Source: Kappaphycus alvarezii
Taxonomy: Eukaryota > Rhodophyta > Florideophyceae > Gigartinales > Solieriaceae
Direction of reading: 5' to 3'
NCBI GenBank assembly: GCA_002205965.3
Contig: NADL03000001.1
Location: 1,488,001 to 1,552,000 of the forward strand
Length of the DNA: 64,000 bases
The notes below the pieces were generated by a model that saw only the letters and a list, made by a program, of their open reading frames with translations, had not been told where the DNA came from and ran no database searches. The position numbers and the translations under genes are program-made. Shown piece by piece: positions 1 through 11,113 of this stretch (position 1 is the first letter of the stretch; every line of letters begins with the position of its first letter).

Positions 1-235
1 GAATGCTTGAGGGCTAAAATAAAACGAGCAGGAATGACGTTTAGAATAGGTCCAAGCTCCCCCTCGAGCACAAGAAGAAATGTGCCTTTCTAAATTAGAC
101 CTAATATTTCTTGTCTCAGAGCATCATTGAGCTCCTGAACAAACTCAGTGAGTCTTGGATCGCCAGTGGACAAGACCTCATTGTGCATTATACGCGGTGG
201 TCCTGTGTCGTTGGCTGTGATCAATTCTTCCATTG
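1..235 (-). pseudogene. copia-1 reverse transcriptase, N-terminal piece
   Basis: A minus frame from about 235 to 1 reads RLTEFVQELNDALRQEI, then GTFLLVLEGELG and IPARFILALKH. This matches the start of copia RT, where an ExxxLxxRGTF segment is followed by the PGRFVLAIK strand. One internal stop lies after EILGLI. The rest of RT lies outside the window. The call comes from spacing and these motifs, and from the position directly after integrase. Confidence 0.65.
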
Positions 236-1064
236 ACTGTAAGCGAGCTATGGGACTGGTCGAAGCTGAGATATGTTGAATTCCCTGGGACCCTTGTCTT
301 CGCCTATATACGGGCGAGCTTGCTTGCCGTGAACAGAGGCAACCAAATGGGGACCTGTGTAACGCTGAAGGCCTTCACGGTATACATATACAAAATCACC
401 TGGGATGTATTTGTGGTCAGATGAAGGGGTGGAATATAACTTACTCAGCGATTGACTAGGTCACGTGATACTAGTTTTTCATATTCATGTCGTGCAGTTT
501 CCATTACACGGAAACGCTCCTTCTGATGGGGACTCGTACGGGCAAATACCGGGCATTTGAGGAAATACATCAAAGACAAGCAATTGAGGGCAAAGTCCGT
601 CCGGGCCGACAGTGGAGTTGATAGCCTTGATTATATTGAGAGACATACGTCTGGTGGTATGATGGGGTGACTGTTCCTCGTCTTCTGATAAACTTTGCCC
701 AGTAAATCATGGTACATTTCGAAAGCACATAATGAATTGTGGCTCTCAGTTACCGTATGCTTAAGTTCAATTTTTCCACCTGGTCAGTAATCATGCTCTC
801 TGGGTAGCCATCATAAATGGTAGACCAGATGCAAATGAAAGTATTTCAAATGGTCGTCGCGTCTAGTGCGGGCAAGAATGCGGCGTTCTGTAATTTAGTT
901 CCTACATCCACGATGTGTAGGACTGGACTGGTCTTGGGTGTAAGCCGACCCCTGCGAAGCTCTATCTCTTGTTCGAGATACATGATATCGATTCGGAGCT
1001 CGTAATTAAATCCTAGGCTTTCAGTATCCCGGATGCGGAATACGGACTGTTTCGGTGCGTACAA
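236..1064 (-). pseudogene. copia-1 integrase remnant
   Basis: The stretch at 1064-846 carries the first catalytic aspartate region (YELRIDIMYLEQEI then PVLHIVDVGTKLQNAAFLP), typical of the rve core in this copia group (DIMYL plus VLHIVD). Further left, around 600-450, a minus frame reads LSLMYFLKCPVF followed by an SPHQKERFRVMETARHEY helix, matching the integrase C-terminal region where host-range-like copia proteins have SLLVFG and a run of charged residues. There are several frameshifts. The product would insert element cDNA into chromosomes. Confidence 0.7.
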
Positions 1065-1111
1065 CTGACATATTTCGCATGTCTTACGAAATCCTCCAGG
1101 ATGGCGTGTGT

Positions 1112-1870
1112 CTACTTAGTTAGTTGTTCCGGCTTAGCACGGCTCAACAGGTTGTATAATTTTTGCGTAGAGGGGTGCCGTACATGCTGGTGTAGGCGTT
1201 CAAGCTGCGGATGCGTGAAGAATGTTCCAAACTCTGCTGGCCAGTCCCAATAGATACGTACAAGCTTGCGTTGAACTGGTACTTTCCAGCCCTCTCTAAC
1301 GCATTCTGGCTGGTTGTAGACCGATAAAACCTGCAAAGAGTAATTTTCTAAGATGTCTAGACCGATTAGAAAAGGTATATCGTCCTTGAAGACGTCTACC
1401 CATAGTGTCAAAACGGTTTGGGGATAGAGATGTAAATCGATATTTTTCCATAGGATTTGGCAACGCCGGTGCCAAAACGGAAGGAGTTTCGGGATTTCAT
1501 CAATTCGAAGTTGACCTCAATAGATTTGCAGGAATCTCGGGCCTGGCAGAGTCCGGTAACGGAACAGTGACCTCCAATATCAAGTCATCCGCTATGGAAG
1601 TCAGTTGATGGCTCGAATGACTTCTTGTCAACACGATGCTTGTCAATATTGGATGGTAAATGATATTTTCGAGAACAATCTCGCTTCTTATGCTTCAGGT
1701 ATCGATAACGACGACCAACAATAGGGTGTGCTGTGTAATAAGGCACTTTTTATAGAAACTCGAGAATCAGACTGTGTGCCGATGATGAGCGGGGGCGTTG
1801 AGACCAAGTTGCTTACGAAGCTCGTTGCAAATTTTCCGTTTCAGCCAACGTCGGGTTTTTGCGCGTCATG
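1112..1870 (-). pseudogene. copia-1 protease end and pre-integrase domain
   Basis: The open stretch at 1411-1112 contains the C-terminal retropepsin signature IPFLIGLDILENYSLQ, followed about 55 residues later by a pre-integrase zinc-binding segment, RLHQHVRHPSTQKLYNLL then SRAKPEQL. In copia elements this H..H segment precedes integrase. Upstream (1411-1560) another frame reads FGTGVAKSYGKISIYI, the flap region of the protease, so a frameshift lies near 1410. The catalytic DTG region is not recognisable. Same family as the copia-3 protease (FGDG-like, FLIGL). Confidence 0.75.
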
Positions 1871-2609
1871 GCGCTTTGGCGAACCCTCATATCGTGATTA
1901 ATTTGGCTGAGGTCTCGCTACTTTGCGGCTGATTCACGTATAAATTTACAGTGTCCCTAGTATCTGGCGTTCCAGACTCAGCTACTGAATCCGGTCGGTG
2001 TCAAAGTCTGCTATAGAGAACGAGTCATAGTCTGAGTATGTATTAGAGCTTGTCTCGCTTTCCTAATCGAGATGGCGAGGTCTGGTGCGGTGTCCAAATT
2101 GTATATGTCAGTCGTGGAGGACTGCGTTTGGCCGATGCGTGGCCCTCTACTGTCGCATCGGCGCGGTCCAAAAAGTTGGGCGTCTTGAGAAACTTCTTTT
2201 GGAGGTTTCGAGATTATGCCAATGAAATGATTACTACTCGCTGTAAACGCCTTCTAGATCACCTTTAGCCTCTGTTTTGAGTATACGTGTTCATAAGGAC
2301 AGATTTCAGTAAGGTTTCGAACGAGTTTGGCGGGGTCCGAATGCGTTTGCCGGCATGGAAGTAATAGGTTCGTTGTTTGAGTATGGCATTCCGCTCCCGT
2401 GTGATCCAATATTAGAGAAGGCGATGTAAGCATAGCACTCTTCGTCATCTTCGGCTATGGCCCGAAGTGTTTTAGCAACAGCCGCATCGTCATTTCCAAG
2501 CTCTGAAACTAGTGAAAGCATGACATTTTCAAGTTAGATCCAGAATTTATATGGTCATCGAGGCGCCAATGCCCTATCTGCTTACAACGAATACACTTTG
2601 CGCGCGCTT

Positions 2610-3881
2610 TCAATTGCGCAAGCTGAGAAAGCGTTCAATCCGCTCAATCCTACTGGAGATCGCAGCATGAAGGTGACATTTACAGCGGGGCCACTTGATA
2701 ATCCTCGATTTAAAATATTTGTTCATACGAGTCGGCCTTTTGGCTAATCGTTTACCGTAGTAGGTCGAGGAACCATAGAAAGTTGTAGCAAAAATTTTTC
2801 GGCTAGAGTCTGAGTTGTCGTGTTTCCGACTAGCCTCATATGAAGTCAAGGCTGCGCAGAGCTTAGAGTAAAACGTGTTGTAGTCAAAGCGCTGGTTTGG
2901 TGAGGTTGTATGGCGGCCTTGTGTGACAGATTCTGCCCATTGCTGACCCAGAACTGCATTTTCTAGGAAGTCACAGTAGCAAATAGTGTGCTGATATTCC
3001 TTTCCACAGCTTGGGGTAGTCTCGGTAATACTGGTGTGCACTGTTTTAAGGGCTACCATAGGGCAGCATTGTTTTTCCTTGATGACTGTGGCAATCTTTA
3101 AATTATTTAGGTAAGTTCTGGCCTGCGCTTGATGCTGGAAAGAATTAAACTGACTTTCTAGCCCCGAGAAAGTTTCGTCTGTGTACTGTCATATGCCTTT
3201 TATTCTCCTGTTGTAGAATTCATATGCCGTGCCAGAGAGGCAGCAATGCAGTAAGTCAACCCCGTCTGTTTTCGGGATACTGTGGTCACGTACGGCGTCG
3301 ATGAACCTATTTCTAGCACGATGGAGCGGAATTTTGCCAGAAATAGATCCAGAGTGCTTGTATTCTTCTTTGAAGCTGTTTGTAACATTGGCTCTGTTGC
3401 GTCAGATACTGTAGCGGTCGCCACCAGAGTGACCATCTTGAAGAGGGATCATAATATTGTGTAAACCTGCTCAAGGGGCTTGAGGCGCAGCAGTATTTCT
3501 CTGGGAAACTCGGTATGCTTCAACTGCTTCACGCGCATCTTGCGACTGATACTCATCCGCACACAGGGAGTGAGCGACTTTAAGGCTAATTAAGGTACTT
3601 CTGTCGCTGAGCACGTTAACTCCAGCCGCTTCGATCAGAACTTGTCGTACTACAGATAGTATGCGGTAGTCGACGAAGCAGCCATTGACGAATAAAACTT
3701 CGACGGGTAGCATCCCGATTAGATAGTCTTGTATCTCATCAATAGGGATTTCGATAGCGTCCTTCATGATGAAAAAAACTGCACGCACTTGGTCATTCGA
3801 TTGATCGTTGCGGTCAATCGCAGTAAGAATCCGATTCTTGATGACTTGCCGAACAAGTCCACTCTCTCCTGCTTTGGACAT
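2610..3881 (-). pseudogene. copia-1 gag remnant
   Basis: Three successive minus-strand open stretches (3881-3471, 3436-3200, 3059-2610) fit a broken gag. The last has a Tyr-rich part (YNTFYSKLCAALTSYEAS), then YYGKRLAKRPTRMNKYF and a basic segment with CKCH, which I read as a decayed nucleic-acid-binding end. Gag forms the particle that packages element RNA. No intact CCHC knuckle remains. The 136-residue segment at 3881-3471 has no feature I recognise; its place upstream of gag is the only reason to group it. Assignment rests mainly on position relative to the better-conserved protease and integrase. Confidence 0.5.
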
Positions 3882-6800
3882 ATTGAATCACAAACGGAAA
3901 AAACTTTGGTAGTTCTTGCATAAACTTGCAAGTGTTGACGAACTCGGAGAAGACTAGATCAGTTTGTGGGTGTGACTATCCTTCTTCCTAACGCTGGGTA
4001 CTCGGCCTAAGTCCGCACACTCGCGGTGTGGATAGATAGGCGTCTGTAGGCTACGATAGTTGCAATCCTGTACTCGCAGCACAGGAAGAGCTGGAGAAAC
4101 CCAAACGAAGAGAGTCTGAGTTTACTGAAGAAGGTACCGAAGAGAAAAAACCTGTCGCAGCTACACTAGAGGCTAAATGTACTGTATGCGCTCCGGGTCC
4201 AACGACCCAGACCGAAGTAAAAATGGGGCCAGTATAGAATCGGGGGTGCTGTAAAACAAATGCGTCTTCCAGGAGCACGAATGGCTTACAGTGAAACTTA
4301 TCAGCTTACTGTGAAACTTATCATGTTCCACGCTGGCGAATGGTGTGGCATGCAGCGGCAAATCACTGGTGTACAGTCCAAATGTGCAACGATCATCAGT
4401 ACGGTACATTTGACAGGCCTAGCACGGTTCTATCCGCTTCAAAGTTGCCAAATGGCTATGCCAGCACCACCGCATGTCTACTGTACAGTACTGTACTGTA
4501 CATGGTCAACAACAACAGTTCTGTAAGAAACCTTTATCTGTTGTTGACCGCCTCCACCGCCATTCTTTAATTCAAGAGTCCCTCGCCTTCCTCGCCGTCA
4601 GGGCTGCGCGCCACTGCTGCTTGTTCGATATCCCGCTACATATGTATTCTTATCCCTGGCACTAGATTACAACCTGCGAATACTCTCATCACGCCTCTTG
4701 ATACACCCATTGAGACAAAAGCCGGCTCCCTCTCTTGGGACACCATAATCCTCTCGCTCAGTAGGCCACTAGAAGGAAAAAGGCCATGCGTATCGTAGGG
4801 GGTGCGCCTGGGAACGCCCACCCGGACCAAGTGTGAGACCTCGCGAGCAATTGAGCCAGACTATTGAATTTTCCCGACGGCCTATGAGGCTTTCCGCACT
4901 TTTCTTCTCAGCCCATCGCAACTAACAAGATTGGTACCTTGTCCCCTGCCAGAAATCGTGGTAATGACGGGTTCATTTCAAAAATCGGCTGCTAGTACTT
5001 CACGTCTATTGAGGAGATGCGATTGCGGATCTACCCACGTTTTAGGTGAAGCATTTGGTTCTCAATTACTATGTCAATCTTTTCTCGTTACCCTCTGTAC
5101 TCCGTTCCTGACGAAGAAGCTAACCGAAAGGTCGGCACATCAACCACCCGGTTTGTTCTGATATATAATCTCAATTCCGTCACTGCACTCACCTATAGAC
5201 CGCTGACCTAAATAAGTCATGTACAGCTGGCACTGACGCCACTCCTCAGCCATCACATCTATAGAAGCAGGCCAGCAACGGCAACCTCGGAGTCAAATGA
5301 TTGCCACCGTTTGGCAACAGTTCCAGACAGTAGCAAAGATGTATGACCCCTGCAATCCCTGAGTCAAACTAGCGATTGTGACGGCATGTAACTTGAAACT
5401 GTCTGCGTTTGCTCCCTGTAAAAAGAGTGCAGTTCTAGAGTGAGACGAGGGCTGTTAAAGTGCTGAACACAGGTGCAACGACTTTTGTTGGTGCCAGTAG
5501 CAGCTGCCAACTGGAATCACACCTAGCAGAGATTCCTATCTTTAACTGGCACCAGTAAAAGAAAGTACAGCACAAACAGCACTGTAAATATATAATGTCG
5601 TGCTCAGGTAGGAGAACTTCCATTCCGAAAACGATCTCAACTTTCTGCAAATTCGTACATGTACCAATACAAAGTTGAAATTGAAAATGAGCGTTTGCCG
5701 CTCTTGAGGTGTTGATACAAGTTGGTTTCATCGGTAACTTGGGGGGAAAGGTAGTATTCATTCAAAAAAAACAGATATACAACTGTAACTGTGCACACGT
5801 TTCGCGGTTCAAGGAATGTACGTATGCAGCCTCATTTAGCATTAGTTTCCCTGTACAGTATATGTACACAGCCTACATGCTGTACTGTACTGTGCAATAC
5901 TGTACAGCACAGTTTTTGAGTTCTGTCGTGCGGTACAGGATAGGGAAAAGAATGACAGAAACAATGGGCAGTCTAGATTCTCCTGATGGGATTAGTTACA
6001 TTTTAAGATGCCCTCCGAAGGCTATCTGGCAAGAGCGATGCAAATTTGCGGTCCCATTTGAGCATCGGTTTGTTTGTACTAGAAGACCACCCGTTTCAAA
6101 ACAGAGCGGTAGCTAGGCATTGCGGCATGAATTCAATTCATCGCATTCTTGTTTTGGTATGCTCAAAGGTTGCGCATGAATCGCTTGTGATGTCTTTATA
6201 CAGTATAATTGTTTCTGGTTGTCTTCGGGGTAGCTGCTGCCAAGCAATGGGTCGGAAAGTGTAATGGGTAATGAATATGGTTTTGTGGCCGTCAGTTACA
6301 GTGGTACTTTACACAACATGGAACCCCATTGAAACATTGGATATTTCTACTTTCACATGTACTATAGAACTCCTCTGCATTACACGTTACTGATGGTATA
6401 CAGTTATTGGACTCGTTTTGGAGAGTTGTTTTCCTGAAACCCTAAATTTTCCGACATTTCTAGAATTGCTATTGGTCCACACATTTTGTTAATTCATTTC
6501 TCTTTGGTAAAAAGACATTGTCCACCGCATGGTAGGCACCTGCCAAATACTGAACAGCGCTCCAATTAGAGACACGATACAATTTGTGTGTGGACCTGGT
6601 GAATTTTCATCATAATGTTACCTTTGCAGTCACAGTCGCCTAGTTTTACATGCTTAATTTGAGGCTCGCCTTGAGAAGTGTGAGGTCCTCATACCTAGCA
6701 CGCCTGTCACTGGTGCATATGTGGGCTGGCAATGTTCGTTTCATTGCCACAACGCACCAAACATTTCTGGACACACTAACCTCCAATCAACGACTGGAAT

Positions 6801-7387
6801 CTATTGCTTCATTCATTCCGGGAACAATCCCGTTACCACAATTTCCGCCATGATGCAATGCTGTCCCGATCTTTACGGAGCTACTGGTTAATTCAATCGT
6901 TTCTTCCCTTTCGGTGCACCCATTGAATCTCCTTTTTGTGTCTGATCCAAATGTCCGCGTTTTGCCCCGCTTTCCGTTCTATGCATAGTCACAATGCTTT
7001 CCCGTACCGCTGCATCACTAGCCAGTGATGCAGACCCTTAACGATTCTGCCATATAGGCCTTCCGTCGGGTACAAATACCGGGCAACGTCCTGAACTCCT
7101 CTCATCTACATACGCAGTCGCACAACCTACTCATCACCGTCTTACCGATCACTGTGTCCGGCACCTTTACTGCACGTTGATCGATCTGCCCTTGTGAACA
7201 TCACTAGACGACATCTGCCAGTATCCTGCATGGCCTACGAGTCCCATCCGCAGGTAACTTTCTGTCATTCCCTGGTTCACGGTGGTACTCTATCGTAGCG
7301 CATCGTCCCCTACCTAGCTCACTTGCCCTACATACCGGAACAAGACCACTTTCACAAGACCCTCACTGCCCAAACGCACCGACCATC
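3882..7387. other. 3.5 kb without a recognisable gene
   Basis: I read both strands and found no family I know. The longest open stretches (about 135 codons at 5709-6116 plus, 108 codons at 5435-5761 minus) are cysteine/tyrosine-rich, have no domain signature and overlap each other in part, so I do not call them. The region holds a 20-bp direct duplication at 4285-4324 and two clusters of TACTGTAC-type palindromes (4481-4503 and 5878-5914). Bases 7040-7387 are pyrimidine-rich and look like promoter or 5' untranslated sequence of the gene that follows. Confidence 0.5.
4285..4324. repeat. 20-bp tandem duplication
   Basis: Two head-to-tail copies of a 20-base unit starting CTTACAGTGAAACTTATCA, differing at one or two positions. 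No function is apparent. Confidence 0.8.
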
Positions 7388-9060
7388 ATGACAGATCAAA
7401 TGTCAACGATTCTAGCAAAGCGCGCTCGCCTTGCCAAGAACTTCGCGGAACCCAAATCCAAAAGACTTCACGCTGACTCCCTCACTCGCCTCGGCGTGGA
7501 CGACTGCCTCGAGCTGTGCTCCCTCCTCTTGCAGAAAGCTGGGACAAATCTATCGACGAATCCTGACCATGAAGCTCTTCATTCCTTACTGGCGCATGAG
7601 TATTCCCACGGGTTGCCGAGCTTCTGTCAAAGATCACTATGGCTTTGGACAAGGAAGGTGTGCTTCACGCGGGCTCTGACATTACGGATGGCAGCGATGA
7701 AGAGGAATCTGATGCAGTGGTTCCAACCCCTGTCAAGGTCCCTTCCATGATTGCTGACCGGGCCACTGTGAAGGCTGACGCCGTTGTACCCGATTTGTTG
7801 GGAGTTCGACCGACGAAACCCTCCAAGCCATTCAGGAGAAAACATCTCAAACTCAAACTGCGTACAAGAAAGAGACAGAGATTGCGATTTCACGTATTTT
7901 CGATCTCGGGAAAGTGAATGCTGTTGCCGATCCCACCATTCCTGCTGACGCCCCGTACATTGGTCACAGCGTTGTAACAATGACTGGTTTCGGCGAGTTA
8001 GGCCGCTTCGGTAACCAGATCTTCCAGTACATGTTTCTAAAAAGCTTTGCAGCTGCCATAACGTGAGCGAGATTCAGGTACCGGGATGGGTGGGAGCAGG
8101 TCTGTTCGGGTTGGAGGATCGGGTAGTACAGCGCCAGCTGCCCGCGGCTGTTGAGTTCAGAGATACCAAGGCGAATTCAACATTCACGACGGACCTGATT
8201 GACTACGTCAAAAACTCGCGGCCTGGGAAGGTTGTTCCGGACCTTTCCCCCGATGTACTAAAGCATGGGAATGGTTATTCAGCCGTCAACAAGGACTTGT
8301 GGGGATGGTTTCAATGGCACACAGCACATTTTGCTCCCTTCAAGCAGGTAATCTTGGACGCATTCACTCCGTGAACCTTTGCGCTCCCACTGCCGATCCA
8401 TCTTTGAAGAAAAGATACGCTTTCGCGGCGGGAGAAAGCACACTGTGGTTGGCCTACACTTACGACTAGGGGATTATCAGAACATTGCAGCCAGCTCCTT
8501 TGGTTACTGTGCGCCAACATCTTGGTATCTAGAATTGCTCGCGAAAATATGGCCTACGCTTGACAATCCAATCTTGTTCGTAGCAAGCGACGATGTGGAC
8601 GCTGTGCTCGTGATTTTGCCGCATACTCCCCGGTGACTGCGGATGCGAATTGGAATGAAGGTACCGGACGATCTAAAGGCCTCAAAGCCGGATTCTTCCC
8701 CGACTGGTTCGGTTTAACGCTTTGCGATGTTGTCTGCATTTCCAACTCGACCTTCAGTTTTTCCGCATGCATGTTGAACCAAGTGGCAGATGCGAAATTC
8801 TACCGAGCTCACTTCAGGGAGAGAATGGTGGAGTTCGACCCTTGGAACGCAGAGCCGATTGTGCATCGTGACATGGGAAAGATGGGCATCGCCAAAGCGC
8901 TGGAGACGCTGCAAGTCGTGTACAGCACGCAAGGGTCCCGTGGACTGGCTAGGAACTTACTTACGAGATACCCTATTACGGGGTTCGTGCAGCTATCATG
9001 AAAGCGGTTTTATGGCGGCAGGCTTCCGTGAAAGCGTACACGTTGGCATCTTCCTCGTAG
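7388..9060 (+). pseudogene. Glycosyltransferase family 11 (fucosyltransferase-like) pseudogene
   Basis: The GT11 catalytic domain can be followed from about 7980 to 9060. At the N-terminus TGFGELGRFGNQIFQYMFLK matches the family's first motif (G.LGNQ.FQY). VVGLHLRLGDY near 8450 is the donor-binding HxRxGDY motif. FFPDWFGLTLCDVVCISNST near 8700-8750, then FSFSAC, is the C-terminal GT11 motif. The family transfers GDP-fucose onto glycans, usually as Golgi membrane proteins in eukaryotes; I see no clear membrane segment here. The frame breaks near 7620, 7800, 8064 (TGA), 8372, 8608 and 8968, so it is dead. The upstream stretch from the ATG at 7388 (acidic patch DGSDEEESDA at about 7690) reads into the domain after two frameshifts and may be its N-terminal region or a separate piece. 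The frame ends KAYTLASSS then TAG at 9060. Confidence 0.75.
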
Positions 9061-9282
9061 GAAGTGTAAGACTCCTTCCCTTTTTGCAGGGAGTCAGATT
9101 TAATCAGCAAAGAGTGAGCATTGCTTCGTGGCAAATCATGTAAACTACCAGGACTCTTCGGAATTCTAAAATACGTTTGGGTATTACAATATAATCTAAT
9201 AGTGCCAACCATGTAAGTTGATAAAGCACATCCTATAGAACTCTCTAAGATATTCCGGGCCCCAACCGACCACATCTTTCAA

Positions 9283-9351
9283 GAGGCATGCGGCTGCAGC
9301 AGTGATGTCCAATGCATCATGCCTGCTGACGGGCTTTGAGCCAGCCATTTA
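9283..9351 (+). pseudogene. Tail fragment of non-LTR RT-like gene, copy A
   Basis: A short plus-strand fragment reads FKRHAAAAVMSNASCLLTGF and ends with FEPAI and a stop. It matches the last residues of the longer copy ending at 10363 (QRHAAAAATSNAACLQAGLE). A related nucleotide block also occurs at 9849-9906. The preceding bases (9250-9280) resemble those at 9978-10010, so an older duplication is likely. Confidence 0.55.
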
Positions 9352-9554
9352 GGCACACGAGTGACATTACCCATTACCCTGAACACGTCTAGCATACACC
9401 GGGGATAGCCGAACCGCACTTTTCAAACATCAAAGAACTAATTTTTCCCGTAAGCATTAAGAGAGAGAATCTTTACTCTTTACTTATCTTGAGCTTGCGT
9501 GTACTGTACACTAAGCACCAAAACATTTCCCACTCCCTATACAGTACAGTAGAA

Positions 9555-10363
9555 GGCTATGGTGACCATCTCCTTCACTGCCTGCACGGGCCTTAAGGGC
9601 ACATTCGCTACGACCGGCAAGTGAATCTTCTGGCCCGGGACTTGCCCAAAGCCGCCCGCCATCCGTCGTAGAGCAATGAAAGGACCTTCCTCGCACGAGA
9701 CCGGGTATCCGGCAATGGGAAGCCACGGAGAGACTGACTTCTTCCACATCACTTTCGTCATTGACGCTTATAGGGTGCTAAGCGACGTCCCGCGGATCGT
9801 AGCCGTTAGAGCGATGGAGGCATATGGTAAGGCCCGTGCGGTATTTCGCGGAGGCACGCTGCCGCGGCCGTAATGTCCAACGTAGCTTGTCTGCTGGGCG
9901 ACCCGAGCCGGCATTATAGGGAAATTTAAGAGCTCATTTTTAAATTTAATTTCTGCTGTATTACTGGTCACCCTGTAGGATATTCCGGGCCACAACCGAC
10001 CATACCTTCCAAATATTAAATCACCCCAGATTTCCCCCTTTCGTCAATCCTCTCGCGCCATCGAACAGGAGAGTCAATACGTTCAACCCGCCCTTAACGC
10101 AGCCCGAGCGGCGAAGCACAAAAGGTACCAACCCTTCATTGCTACTTCCTCTCGAGGCAGACTCGTCCCCGTGCCCATATCCACTCTCGGCGGTTGACAT
10201 CCAGACGCATACGCCGTCATAACCAAAGTGGCAAGAAGCATCGCAGTCAGGACCATGAAATCATAAGGGAAGGTTCGCAGGATATTCATGCAAAGGCACG
10301 CTGCGGCCGCTGCCACGTCCAATGCGGCCTGCCTGCAAGCTGGCCTCGAGCCAGCCTTCTAGC
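9555..10363 (+). pseudogene. C-terminal half of a non-LTR reverse transcriptase-like gene
   Basis: A plus-strand decayed reading, interrupted by stops, begins YGDHLLHCLHGP near 9557 and continues with RQVNLLARDLPKAARHP, AMGSHGETDFFHITFV (9715-9755), and later AARAAKHKRYQPFIATSS with GRLVPVPISTLGG (10100-10195). This is the conserved region after the RT core in a widespread RT-like family: a D-x-G-D-H-x2-x-C zinc-like motif, an arginine/histidine stretch, then a restriction-endonuclease-like fold with A...K..+Y and VP+...T.G. The RT core itself is absent here. The same region recurs at 19080-19450. It probably derives from a retroelement, though it could be a domesticated relative. Confidence 0.6.
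9849..9906 (+). repeat. Internal copy of RT-like tail repeat
   Basis: About 58 bases starting GAGGCACGCTGCCGCGGCCG resemble the tail sequences at 9283 and 10287. It lies within the decayed RT-like gene and may reflect partial duplication or rearrangement. Confidence 0.5.
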
Positions 10364-10769
10364 GATCTTTAACCGGTTTAATACCGCCTCCAGGTTCCCA
10401 TATGACCATTTGTACCAATTGTTTGATGCACTTTTGAACACAATAGTAACTCATGACTCGGCCTCATTTCCAGACTCTCCATTACACAGACCTGTCCCCC
10501 TTAGCTTTCGGAAAATAGCCGTCCTACATCCCTAATCAGTAAAGCACCCCATTCCTCCCCCCTTTTGAACACTGGCTACCCTATTAATCACTAGGACACC
10601 CCAATTTTCGCCCTTCCCATCAGCACGACACCACCAGCTCTGTAGAGCGTTGGGTACCCCCTCGTCAGACGCAATATGCAGGGGACTACTGTACTGTACA
10701 GGTAAAGCGTAACCCTGGCCCATGCCAAAATTCCGAAATTGGTGGCCTACTCCACCGCAGAGTCAGTAT
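10364..10769. other. Short intergenic stretch before copia-2
   Basis: No gene is recognised. There is a TACTGTACTGTACAGG palindrome-like run at about 10687-10702. Bases 10765-10769 (AGTAT) are the left target-site duplication of copia-2. Confidence 0.5.
10765..10769. repeat. copia-2 left target-site duplication AGTAT
   Basis: AGTAT directly precedes the TG of the 5' LTR and matches the five bases after the 3' LTR. Five bases is the usual duplication made by retroviral-type integrases. Confidence 0.9.
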
Positions 10770-11110
10770 TGTGGCGTGGTGGAATTGTGGCCACCATCGA
10801 CCGACAGTGAATATCCTTCCAAAATATGTACAATTTATTAATTTTCTGGGTGACACGGGAGTTCTCAAATTCTCCCATGCCCATAATAAAAGGAGAGCTA
10901 CTGGGGACATCTCGAGCATCCGGGGTAGGCGCTTGCTACCCTTTCCAACTCGCCGACCCATTCCCTTTCAAACGTCTCGAGAGTGACCATCCTTTATCCC
11001 CGCTTCCTTCCGTCCCTTTATTTCCTAATTTTCCTTACTCCCTCTACAGCTGCGCTACATAGCCCCTACTCTCCGTCTCTTCCTCTTCTTTCCTGTCTCG
11101 GCTCCTCACA
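10770..11110 (+). repeat. copia-2 5' LTR
   Basis: 341 bp, TG...CA, alignable along its whole length with 17906-18247. It carries the element promoter in principle; I see no convincing TATA box. The two LTRs differ by scattered substitutions and small indels, so the insertion is not recent. Confidence 0.95.
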
Positions 11111-11113
11111 GTT

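Larger units (their letters stand above)
1..3881 (-). mobile_element. copia-1: Ty1/copia retrotransposon, cut by left window edge
   Basis: Reading leftwards on the minus strand, the order is gag (about 3881-2610), protease and pre-integrase zinc-binding region (about 1870-1112), integrase (about 1064-240), then the start of reverse transcriptase (about 235-1). Integrase before RT is the Ty1/copia order. Every domain is split by frameshifts and stops, so this is a dead copy. RT core and RNase H lie beyond base 1. I could not find its right-hand LTR: nothing at 3.9-5 kb has a partner in the window. The protease and pre-integrase motifs closely resemble those of copia-3 at 54-60 kb, so the two belong to one family. 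Confidence 0.85.

Noticed and set aside
4481..4503. TACTGTAC palindromes as regulatory operators
   Set aside because: The motif is scattered through the whole window without relation to genes.
5484..5556. Inverted repeat TGGTGCCAGT / ACTGGCACCA
   Set aside because: Only ten bases, 50 bases apart, with no duplication or gene context.
5709..6116. 135-codon plus-strand open stretch
   Set aside because: No domain, Tyr/Cys-rich from TACTGTAC-type repeats, and no neighbours that support a gene.
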